Shown here: positions 1-6,321 of the stretch, piece after piece
Position numbering within the stretch: position 1 is the stretch's first letter
Layout of the letters: every line of letters begins with the position of its first letter
NCBI GenBank assembly: GCA_002778715.1
Contig: PFAA01000001.1
Span: 17,177 to 24,429, forward strand
Source: Candidatus Campbellbacteria bacterium CG10_big_fil_rev_8_21_14_0_10_35_52
Lineage (GTDB): Bacteria > Patescibacteriota > Minisyncoccia > Phycocordibacterales > UBA2163
Reading direction: 5' to 3'
Length of the DNA stretch: 7,253 nt
Program-made: the position numbers and the translations under genes
Notes under the pieces: generated by a model
The model's database searches: none
Seen by the model: the letters and a program-made list of their open reading frames with translations, nothing else
What the model was told of the DNA's origin: nothing

Positions 1-1041
1 CGAGTGGGCTCTCGCGTCTTCTATTGTGATTTCTCCGCGCCTCACGAAATCGGCAAGAGACCTGTTTAGGTCAATCATTCCTTCTTCCATATTTGTCTCA
101 ATAATCATATTTAATTCATATGTCCTTTTTTCGCGAATAAGATTTGCAACGGCATTGTTATTGATAAGAAGTTCATAGACCGGAATCAATCCGCCTGAAA
201 TTCTCGGAACTAACCGCTGAGAAAATATTCCCGCCAAAGAAGCGGCAAGCTGTAAGCGAATCTGTTCCTGTCCGACTTCCGGAAATGAATCTATAATCCT
301 ATCTATTGTCTGAGCGGCATTATTGGTATGAAGCGTTGATAATACCAAATGTCCTGTTTCCGCGGCTGTTACCGCTGTTGATATTGTCTCAACTCCGCGC
401 ATCTCTCCTATCATTAGCACATCAACATCTTGTCTAAACACATACTTCAAAGCCGTGGCAAAATCTTTAGTGTCAATTCTTACCTCGCGCTGGTCAATCA
501 TAGATTTTTTCTGCTCAAAGATATATTCTATAGGGTCTTCAATCGTGATTATGTGTTCTGTTCTGCTTTTATTTATAATTTCAATCATTGAAGCAAGGGT
601 CGTCGTCTTACCTTGCCCAACAGGACCGACAATAAGAAAAAAGCCCTGTTTTTTTTGCGCGAAAATCTCAAGAATCGGAGGCAGATTAAGCTCTTCAAGG
701 GTCTTGATTTGTTTTGGGATAAGTCTGAGCGATATTCCTATTGCTCCTTGCTGAAAAAAACCATTTCCTCTGAAACGGGTGTTTTCATTATATTTATACG
801 AAAAATCAATCTCTTTATTTAATAAAAAATCTTGCTTCTGCTCTTGCGTTAAAAGTTCCGATATAAAACCAAGTGTGTCTTCCCCGGACAATCTGCGTCT
901 TTTCAAAAGTGATATAAGAACGCCGTTTACTCTGATTGTGGGATAATTGTCTGATGACAAATGAAGGTCTGACGCTGATTCATTAACAATAAGGTCAATT
1001 AACTCTTTTAATTCTTTTTTATAATCTGTTATATTTTCCAT
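1..1041 (-). CDS. pilT: PilT-type twitching/retraction ATPase, 3' end cut by window edge
   Basis: An open frame of 347 codons runs from ATG at 1041 to the window edge with no stop, so only the C-terminal end is missing; PilT proteins are usually about 350-370 residues. Family role: cytoplasmic hexameric ATPase that depolymerises the type IV pilus. Seen in the translation: an N-terminal PAS-like region with SASDLHLS (about 22-29); Walker A GPVGQGKT at 139-146; Asp box ITIEDPIEY at 165-173; Walker B region DVLMIGEMRG at 207-216; His box TGHLVLSTLHTN at 229-240; and AVANLIRE at 297-304, matching the AIRNLIRE motif that marks retraction ATPases. Oddities: Walker A has V and Q where GPTGSGKST is usual, and GEMR is followed by Gly instead of Asp. 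The catalytic Lys145, Glu213 and His238 are present. It lies 29 bp downstream of the response-regulator gene and looks like the last visible gene of the pil operon. No Shine-Dalgarno is visible. PilU is an alternative, but the AIRNLIRE-like motif favours PilT. Confidence 0.93.
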   Translation of the reverse strand, partial: MENITDYKKELKELIDLIVNESASDLHLSSDNYPTIRVNGVLISLLKRRRLSGEDTLGFISELLTQEQKQDFLLNKEIDFSYKYNENTRFRGNGFFQQGAIGISLRLIPKQIKTLEELNLPPILEIFAQKKQGFFLIVGPVGQGKTTTLASMIEIINKSRTEHIITIEDPIEYIFEQKKSMIDQREVRIDTKDFATALKYVFRQDVDVLMIGEMRGVETISTAVTAAETGHLVLSTLHTNNAAQTIDRIIDSFPEVGQEQIRLQLAASLAGIFSQRLVPRISGGLIPVYELLINNNAVANLIREKRTYELNMIIETNMEEGMIDLNRSLADFVRRGEITIEDARAHS

Positions 1042-1070
1042 ATAATTATATTGAAAAAATTATTATATTC

Positions 1071-1457
1071 TTAACTGTGTTTTTTAATAATATTTTCAAC
1101 TTTATCTAAGACCTCCGATGGTATGGATTCCGCTTTTATTATATAATCGGCAATACCTAATGATTTCGCTTTATCAATCTCATCTTCTTTCCACTGATTA
1201 GATAAGGCGATAAATATTGTATTGTTCGCGAGTTTTTCTTTCCTGACAATTTCTAAAAATTCAATCCCGCTAAGTTTCGGCATTATAATATCAAACAATA
1301 TAATATCCGGAGAAAAGCCGTCTCTCAATCTATCTAATGCCTCTTTTGAGTCCAAACTTGTGCTCACATCAAAACCGTGCTCTTTAAACTTAATCGCATA
1401 CATATCGGTCATAAAATTATCATCGTCTATAAGAAATATTTTATTTTTTTTATCCAT
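1071..1457 (-). CDS. Stand-alone CheY-like receiver (response regulator) in the pilus operon
   Basis: A 128-residue protein that is a single receiver domain with no output domain. Acidic pocket D11/D12/D13 after strand 1 (KIFLIDDDN), phospho-acceptor D56 in LFDIIMPKLSG, the switch Ser at S86 (IALSN), aromatic Y105 and the conserved Lys K108 in DYIIKA. All residues needed for phosphorylation and Mg2+ binding appear present, so it should be able to receive phosphate. The Pro that normally follows the Lys is Ala here. Single-domain receivers such as PilG and PilH act on pilus motors in Pseudomonas. The position between pilB (39 bp upstream) and pilT (29 bp downstream) suggests it acts on one or both ATPases by protein contact, which is inference. 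No histidine kinase is in the window. ATG at 1457 is preceded by an A-rich stretch, not a Shine-Dalgarno. Confidence 0.93.
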   Translation of the reverse strand: MDKKNKIFLIDDDNFMTDMYAIKFKEHGFDVSTSLDSKEALDRLRDGFSPDIILFDIIMPKLSGIEFLEIVRKEKLANNTIFIALSNQWKEDEIDKAKSLGIADYIIKAESIPSEVLDKVENIIKKHS

Positions 1458-1496
1458 ATTTTTATATGTTAAGTATAAAACATAACGCTATAAGTA

Positions 1497-3269
1497 TCAA
1501 TGTTTTATATTGTCTGAAAAATTTTCTAAATTATTTTCTTCAAAAAAAATTTCTCCTCCGAGCGTATTAATCTCGCTAAACGGAATCTTTTTATCAAACG
1601 CTTTTAATATAGCGTCTTCTTTCATTGTCAGCATTCCATTTTTACGCGCGATTTTTTGAATTTCGGATTCTGAAGGATTTTTGAGAATTGTTTCTTCAAT
1701 TTCTTTATTCATTTCAATCACTTCAAACACAGCCATTCGTCCTTTTAATCCGGTGATGCATTCCACGCTCGGTTCAGGGTCAAAAAAATTTTTGCCTATT
1801 GGTATGGTTTTTCTATATTTTTCTGGCAAATCGGAAAACTGACTCTCAAGCATTTTTTTCATACTTTCTTTTATTTCTATCGGCTTACCTGTGCCTGGAC
1901 ATAATGTTCTCACAAGCCGTTGAGCAATCGCTATAATAAGTGTCGGCGCGATTAAAAACGGGTCAACCTCCATCTCTAAAAGTCTCGGTATAACGCCGAT
2001 TGCGTTATTGGTGTGAATTGTTGATAGCACAAGATGCCCTGTCAAAGCCGCCTGCACGGCAAGACCTGCTGTTTCTTTATCTCTTATCTCTCCAACCATT
2101 ATAATATCCGGGTCCTGCCGAAGAGTTGTTCTAAGTCCGTTTGCGAATGTATATCCTATTTCAGGTCTTACTTGCGACTGGCTTATTCCGTCAATGTTGT
2201 ATTCAATAGGGTCTTCAAGCGACAAAACATTTTTTGATTCGTGGTCTGTTTCATTAAGCATTGAGTAAAGCGTTGTTGATTTGCCGGAACCTGTTGGACC
2301 TGATATGAGTATAAGACCGTATGGTTGTTTTATGGCATTTCTAATAAGTTTCAAATTTCTTTCACTAAGTCCAAACTCATCAAGTTTTCGCACTCCCTTA
2401 TCTGTGTCTAATATTCTTATTACAACTTTCTCTCCGTAATACGAAGGAAATGTTGAAACGCGAAAATCAACTTTTCTATTATTTATTTTTGCTGAAAATC
2501 TACCATCCTGCGGTCTTCTCTTTTCATCAAGTTTCATTGATGAGAGAACTTTCAAGCGCGCCACAACGGCTTGATGTGTTTTTAACGGCAACATCAAACT
2601 TGTGCTCAATGTCCCATCTACGCGAAATCTCACCCTTATAGAGTCGCTCATATGTTCTATGTGAATATCAGACGCGCGTTCTTCAACAGCGTAACGAATT
2701 ATATTCGCGACAATTTTTGTAACAGGAGCGTCTTCTTTTATTGTATTGGTATTTGAAACCTTTTCATCTTCTTCCAACGCTTTTATTCCTTTATCTTTCA
2801 CCAATTCAGTATCAAGTTCCGATATCGCTCTATTAACTTCTCCGGAAAAACCTTTATACATCTTATAAATTTCACCAAAATCGTTCTCTGAAATAAGATA
2901 AATCTTAAATGGCGTATCCGCGTTTGAAGAAATAAAATTAAGAGCGTCTAGCGCTTCCAAATTATCAGGGTCAATAATACCGACTTCTAAAACATTATCG
3001 CTGACTCCAAGCGGAACAAATTTATAATGAAATGCCGACTCTTCGGGAATATATTTAAATACTTCAAACGGTATACTTTTATTTTTAAGCTCCCATATCG
3101 GTATATTATAATGCTCCCCTTTCGCTTTTAATATAATGTCTTGTCCGAGTCCACGTTTAATAAGCGTTTTTTCAAAAGAATTTCCTGATGTTTCTGCTTC
3201 TTTTTTTATTGACGCGATATTTTCCTCATCTATAATATTTTTTTTTACTAAAATAGAAAGTAAGTTCAT
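1497..3269 (-). CDS. pilB: PilB/GspE-type pilus extension ATPase
   Basis: A 590-residue protein, close to the usual 560-600 of PilB; cytoplasmic hexameric ATPase that drives pilin polymerisation. Order of parts: N-terminal T2SSE_N/MshEN-like domain (about 1-140), linker (about 141-180), second N-terminal domain with ASDIHIEH (199-206) and RRPQDGRFS (251-259), then the motor domain. Walker A is GPTGSGKS at 324-331, Asp box LEDPIEY at 351-357, Walker B region DPDIIMVGEIRD at 386-397, His box TGHLVLSTIHT at 410-420. The N-terminal domain lacks clear RLG-type repeats, so c-di-GMP binding seems unlikely. The region that normally holds a tetracysteine zinc site keeps only C457 (LCPGTGKP) and C504 (ECITGLKGR). 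Stop is TGA. It lies 35 bp downstream of the PilP-position gene. A GspE of a type II secretion system is the alternative, but the pilMNO and pilT neighbours settle it as a pilus motor. Confidence 0.96.
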   Translation of the reverse strand: MNLLSILVKKNIIDEENIASIKKEAETSGNSFEKTLIKRGLGQDIILKAKGEHYNIPIWELKNKSIPFEVFKYIPEESAFHYKFVPLGVSDNVLEVGIIDPDNLEALDALNFISSNADTPFKIYLISENDFGEIYKMYKGFSGEVNRAISELDTELVKDKGIKALEEDEKVSNTNTIKEDAPVTKIVANIIRYAVEERASDIHIEHMSDSIRVRFRVDGTLSTSLMLPLKTHQAVVARLKVLSSMKLDEKRRPQDGRFSAKINNRKVDFRVSTFPSYYGEKVVIRILDTDKGVRKLDEFGLSERNLKLIRNAIKQPYGLILISGPTGSGKSTTLYSMLNETDHESKNVLSLEDPIEYNIDGISQSQVRPEIGYTFANGLRTTLRQDPDIIMVGEIRDKETAGLAVQAALTGHLVLSTIHTNNAIGVIPRLLEMEVDPFLIAPTLIIAIAQRLVRTLCPGTGKPIEIKESMKKMLESQFSDLPEKYRKTIPIGKNFFDPEPSVECITGLKGRMAVFEVIEMNKEIEETILKNPSESEIQKIARKNGMLTMKEDAILKAFDKKIPFSEINTLGGEIFFEENNLENFSDNIKH

Positions 3270-3304
3270 ATAAACATAATTTATAAATCCTGCGTAAATA
3301 TAAA

Positions 3305-3673
3305 TTATTGCATTTGTTCAGCGCTTATTGCCTGTTCATCTGTGTTATCGCTTAATATATCGCGGTTTGCGTCAACTCCTATTGGCGCGAAAGGATTGTT
3401 TCTTCCAGCGGATTCTGGCGTTAATTTCTGACCAAAATCTTCTAAACTTCTAAAAACAGGGTCGGAAAAAATACTCCCGTCAAGATTAATTGAACGCAAA
3501 CCTATAAGTAAGGATATCAATTCATTGTCTTCCGTTTTACCCGCGGCATTTACGCTTTCTGATATAAGAAGCTTGTCTTCTTCTCCGCCAAATAAAATAG
3601 TGTAACCGATAGCCGCAATGATAATAATTATAACGATGATAATCTTTTTTTTATATTTTTTTAGAATTTCCAT
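3305..3673 (-). CDS. Small single-pass membrane protein in the PilP position
   Basis: A 122-residue protein with a lysine-rich cytoplasmic start (KKYKKK), one very Ile-rich membrane helix at about 10-28, and an extracytoplasmic remainder of some 90 residues. Two short conserved-looking stretches stand out: DGSIFSDPVFRSLEDFG (65-81) and GRNNPFAPIG (90-99). The order pilM-pilN-pilO-this gene matches the canonical pilMNOP order, and the NPF-type motif recalls the N-terminal motif of PilP. However, it has no lipobox Cys and no room for the beta-sandwich secretin-binding domain of PilP. I read it as a reduced PilP analogue that contacts PilN/PilO; this rests on position and size, not clear homology. 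The gap to pilO is 54 bp and to pilB 35 bp. ATG 3673 follows ACAAAT with no Shine-Dalgarno. The tail after 100 is acidic and probably disordered. Confidence 0.75.
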   Translation of the reverse strand: MEILKKYKKKIIIVIIIIIAAIGYTILFGGEEDKLLISESVNAAGKTEDNELISLLIGLRSINLDGSIFSDPVFRSLEDFGQKLTPESAGRNNPFAPIGVDANRDILSDNTDEQAISAEQMQ

Positions 3674-3727
3674 ATTTGTTTTATTTTTTTACTTTGCATT
3701 TTTTATTTCACGCTTTGCTTTTTATAT

Positions 3728-4279
3728 CTACTTCAACCAATAGGTCTCAAGCCCTATTCTGTATTCATATGTCAGATTATTGATTTCATCTCCTTGCTGT
3801 ATAAGAGAAACCTCTGTAATATCAACGACCCTTAAGCTCTTTTCTATGTTTCTCACAAATTGTATAAAATTATCATACGAAGAAACCACAGAAAACGAAA
3901 GTTTAACCGATTCAAATAACTTATTGCTTGGACCTATAACTCCGACTTCTCTATTGTCTTTTTTGTTAATAGTTACATTTTTTATACGCATACCGTAAGT
4001 TGACGCTATATAATCAATATCAAGAATAAGCCGCACATTATCAACATTATCCGGTAATAACTTTTTTAAATTATCAAGGTCGTTCGTGGAAAATGTATTA
4101 TATAGGGAAAGCAATCTGTCTCTAACTTCTCTTAATTCTCTTGACTTATCAAGAGCGTTGTTAAATTCATTTCTCTCGCTAATTTTGAGCTGAATATCGC
4201 TATAAACAGGGTCAATATATATGAAAAAAAGTCCTATTGAGATAAGTATAAAAATAATTGGAAAAGTTAATCTAATCAT
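3728..4279 (-). CDS. pilO: PilO-like inner-membrane pilus alignment protein
   Basis: A 183-residue bitopic protein: short N-terminus, one membrane helix at about 5-22, a coiled-coil stretch rich in Glu, Arg and Leu at about 28-62, then an alpha/beta ferredoxin-like domain. The stretch LPDNVDNVRLILDIDY (75-90) followed by IASTYGM matches the PilO pattern, where the coil ends in a LP-containing turn and the first helix of the globular domain begins. A second family-like helix is YDNFIQFVRNIEKSLRVVDI (135-154). PilO forms heterodimers with PilN through the coil and the globular domain and links the cytoplasmic motor to the envelope part of the pilus machine. It starts 16 bp after the pilN stop, which implies co-transcription and probably coupled expression. 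ATG 4279 has the AAAT-ATG context and no Shine-Dalgarno. The similarity is structural in kind; sequence identity to characterised PilO is low. Confidence 0.85.
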   Translation of the reverse strand: MIRLTFPIIFILISIGLFFIYIDPVYSDIQLKISERNEFNNALDKSRELREVRDRLLSLYNTFSTNDLDNLKKLLPDNVDNVRLILDIDYIASTYGMRIKNVTINKKDNREVGVIGPSNKLFESVKLSFSVVSSYDNFIQFVRNIEKSLRVVDITEVSLIQQGDEINNLTYEYRIGLETYWLK

Positions 4280-4295
4280 ATTTAATATAAATTAA

Positions 4296-4913
4296 TTATT
4301 GTTCAAATTGTTTAATCTGCTTCGTCAATATTATATTTTCATATAAAATCAAACTTGAATCTATAAAAGCCGTGAAATCAAATTCAACATCGCCTTTATT
4401 GTCAATATTGAGATTAGAAAAAATCGGCTCTTGTATAAACTTGCTTTTACCAAATATATCCGACTGAAGCGCGACGGAATTAAAACTTTTAGCCTTTCCT
4501 TCCATTGAGATATTTGCTCTACCGTTTTCGTCTACATTATATTCAAGATTCTCAAACTGGATATTTGCAAGTGTTAAATCTTCAAGTAAATTAAAAAACG
4601 ATGATATTGCTTTGTGTTTCCCCAATATATTCCGCGAAGATTGAATCCGTTTATCAAGACGGTTTATTTCCTGAATGAGAGTCGGTTCAAATTCCGCGCG
4701 CGCTCTCTTTAATTGGGAACTTTTGCTCTCTGTGTCTTTAATTAAAAATTGCTGATATAAAAATACGCCAAGCGAAAGAGCAAGAGCGCTGATAAAAATA
4801 ATAAGCGTCAGCAGAAACAAAATACCTATACTGCTTCCTTTTGAATGCAAAGAAGCGTTTGAAGCATTAAATGCTTTTTTAGGTATAAATGATGTGTGCG
4901 ATTTTATATCCAT
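4296..4913 (-). CDS. pilN: PilN-like inner-membrane pilus alignment protein
   Basis: A bitopic protein of 205 residues from ATG 4913: cytoplasmic N-terminus, one membrane helix at about 31-53, coiled coil at about 58-98, then a periplasm-facing alpha/beta domain with AISSFFNLLEDLTLANIQFENLEY (102-125). This layout and the place between pilM and pilO identify PilN. The N-terminal tail of PilN normally carries INLLP, which docks in a groove of PilM. Here the only candidate is SFIPKKAF (8-15). Start choice: the frame also opens at GTG 4931, six codons upstream. I prefer ATG 4913 because it is preceded by an A-rich AAAGAT like the other starts, and a possible -10 box at 4951-4946 would leave only a few bases before the GTG. 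The GTG start cannot be excluded. The gap to pilM is 117 bp, the largest in the operon. Confidence 0.85.
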   Translation of the reverse strand: MDIKSHTSFIPKKAFNASNASLHSKGSSIGILFLLTLIIFISALALSLGVFLYQQFLIKDTESKSSQLKRARAEFEPTLIQEINRLDKRIQSSRNILGKHKAISSFFNLLEDLTLANIQFENLEYNVDENGRANISMEGKAKSFNSVALQSDIFGKSKFIQEPIFSNLNIDNKGDVEFDFTAFIDSSLILYENIILTKQIKQFEQ

Positions 4914-4945
4914 ATCTTTTATCTTTACCACTATAGGTCTATATT

Positions 4946-4951
4946 ATTATA
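4946..4951 (-). promoter_or_regulatory. Possible internal -10 box upstream of pilN
   Basis: On the minus strand a perfect TATAAT lies 33 bp upstream of ATG 4913, in the 117-bp gap between pilM and pilN. No good -35 hexamer sits at 17-18 bp. In DNA this AT-rich such a box arises easily by chance, so this is only a candidate second promoter for the pilN-to-pilT part of the operon. The same gap holds a short dyad (ATAATT at 5002-5007 and AATTAT at 5011-5016) and a direct repeat of ATTCGT (5028-5033 and 5036-5041), neither of which looks like a terminator. Confidence 0.25.
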
Positions 4952-5048
4952 CATCACTTTTACTTACATAAAGAGCTTGTATCGTCGTTAATGTTAATAA
5001 CATAATTATAAATTATATTTACGCTTAATTCGTTTATTCGTATAAATA

Positions 5049-6188
5049 TCAATCAATCTCCTGAAGTCTGCGTAAAGCAAGACCAACAGCCACGGCGAAT
5101 CCGGGTCCGACTTCTTTCAAAATTTCTTCAAGAAACGCTGGTGATTTCGTTTTTGAAAACGGATCACTTATCGTTACGCTTGTCTCAAAATGTTTTTCCG
5201 CGACAGGAAGTATACCTTTCATCATTGCTCCGCTTCCTGTAAGTATCACATTGCCGATATTTTTATTATTTTTCTGCTGATACTGCGTCATAACTCTATT
5301 TGCTTCCGTAAAAATACGCTCAAGAGCAGATACAATAATATCTTTGGAATCTACAATTTTATTATCTCCAAAATTTTCAATAATACCTGATTTTCTTTTA
5401 GATTCTTCGGCTTTTGATATTGATATGCTTAAAGATTTTGAAAGTGTTTGAGTAATATCCTGCGCCCCGCTGTTTATTACATGCGACGCTTTTATTATTC
5501 CAAATTCAACGATATATAGTTTTGTGTCTCTGGCACCCATATCAATCACCATAGTCGGAATTATGCTTTGTTCCACAACGGCTCTTATGGCGCTAAAAAT
5601 TTCTATTTCAAAAAAACCAACAGCAAGGTCTGTGCTATTTATTATTTCATTATATTTATTTAAAATATCATTATGAATGGCGACAAGAAGCACTTTTATT
5701 TTTTTACCGCCTTCTGTTTTTTTAACGCTATCTTCGTTAATTTGTCCGCCATACTCGTAATCCTCATCAAAAGAAGAACCTTCATCGGGAACAACAAACC
5801 AATCCAATGTTACTTCTGATATAGGCACAGGAATATATTTTCTTGCTTCAATCGGTATCATTGAAGAAAGATTCTTTGGATTAAGCGCTGGCATTAAAAT
5901 AAGCGATATTAAACTTGAAGAAAAAGGGATTGATACACCAGCTTTTTTAGCTGTAACATTTGCTTCAATTAATAAATCTTTTAACGCTTCGGCTATCTTT
6001 GAAGCGGGAAGATTTGTCGCCTGCCCTATTTCCGCGTCGGAGTATGGACCGAGAGAGAGCTCGCCGTATGTTTCAAGCACTGCGACGCCTTGGCGTTTTT
6101 TAAGCTGAACCACTTTTATTGAAGATGCGCCGATATCAATACCGACAACGCTTGTTTCTTTTTTTTTCAAAAAATCAAATAAAGACAT
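5049..6188 (-). CDS. pilM: PilM, actin-like cytoplasmic pilus assembly ATPase
   Basis: A 379-residue protein of the FtsA/PilM actin-like family, close to the usual 350-380. It sits on the cytoplasmic face and binds the PilN tail, coupling the motors to the membrane platform. Seen: short amphipathic start SLFDFLKKK; phosphate-1 motif VGIDIGASSIK at 15-25; IPIEARKYIPVPISEVTLDW at 111-130, a PilM hallmark in which aromatic and Pro residues shape the PilN groove; phosphate-2 motif VIDMGARDTK at 214-223; adenosine motif LTGSGAMMKG at 316-325; and GPGFAVAVGLAL near the end. Asp18 and Asp216 are the expected nucleotide and metal ligands. An acidic, probably disordered stretch (about 135-162) sits where many PilMs have a variable loop. 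It is the first gene of the minus-strand operon, with a candidate promoter some 100 bp upstream. ATG 6188 has the AAAT-ATG context. Stop is TGA. Confidence 0.95.
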   Translation of the reverse strand: MSLFDFLKKKETSVVGIDIGASSIKVVQLKKRQGVAVLETYGELSLGPYSDAEIGQATNLPASKIAEALKDLLIEANVTAKKAGVSIPFSSSLISLILMPALNPKNLSSMIPIEARKYIPVPISEVTLDWFVVPDEGSSFDEDYEYGGQINEDSVKKTEGGKKIKVLLVAIHNDILNKYNEIINSTDLAVGFFEIEIFSAIRAVVEQSIIPTMVIDMGARDTKLYIVEFGIIKASHVINSGAQDITQTLSKSLSISISKAEESKRKSGIIENFGDNKIVDSKDIIVSALERIFTEANRVMTQYQQKNNKNIGNVILTGSGAMMKGILPVAEKHFETSVTISDPFSKTKSPAFLEEILKEVGPGFAVAVGLALRRLQEID

Positions 6189-6259
6189 ATTTATAATATT
6201 TACGCGTCAAATATAAAATTAAGTAAAAAATACAGTTATGTTCAAAATCGCATAGTAAC

Positions 6260-6289
6260 TTACAACTTATCGTATGATAACATTATACT
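6260..6289 (+). promoter_or_regulatory. Candidate sigma70-type promoter for comF
   Basis: TTACAA (6260-6265) and TATACT (6284-6289) are separated by 18 bp. Transcription would begin near 6296, leaving a leader of only about 12 bases before ATG 6308. That agrees with the absence of any Shine-Dalgarno there and suggests near-leaderless translation. The call is by eye in AT-rich DNA. Confidence 0.45.
6267..6280. promoter_or_regulatory. Small dyad in the comF promoter spacer, possible operator
   Basis: TTATC-GTAT-GATAA is a perfect 5-bp inverted repeat with a 4-bp centre. It lies wholly between the -35 and -10 boxes proposed for comF and just downstream of the start point expected for the divergent pilM promoter. 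A protein bound here could affect both directions. The dyad is short and could be chance. Confidence 0.25.
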
Positions 6290-6291
6290 AA

Positions 6292-6321
6292 ATTATAATA
6301 TAAAAGTATGCTTAAATTCAA
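6292..6321 (-). promoter_or_regulatory. Candidate sigma70-type promoter for the pilM-led operon
   Basis: On the minus strand, TTGAAT (6321-6316) and a perfect TATAAT (6297-6292) are 18 bp apart. The -35 box falls inside the first codons of comF, so the two divergent promoters face back to back with overlapping DNA. Transcription would begin near 6285, giving pilM a leader of about 97 bases with no obvious Shine-Dalgarno. A second TATAAT on this strand at 6287-6282 has no matching -35. Confidence 0.45.

Noticed and set aside
455..822. Plus-strand open frames opposite pilT
   Set aside because: They lie antisense to the clear PilT frame, which carries all motor motifs, and their translations are Ser/Ile-rich without family features.
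3674..3727. Two CTTTGC direct repeats (3692-3697, 3713-3718) in the gap before the PilP-position gene, 21 bp apart
   Set aside because: Short and in low-complexity T-rich DNA; no other sign of a regulatory site.
1222..5390. Other plus-strand open frames of 60-90 codons opposite the receiver, pilB, pilO and pilM genes
   Set aside because: All are shadows of well-supported minus-strand genes, with no start signals or recognisable domains.
1497..6188. Alternative genetic code with UGA read as Gly
   Set aside because: TGA ends both pilB and pilM at sensible places, and no in-frame TGA is needed in any gene.
1..6188. Type II secretion system instead of type IV pilus
   Set aside because: A PilT with retraction-type motifs and a PilM of pilus type are present, and no gsp-specific gene is seen.
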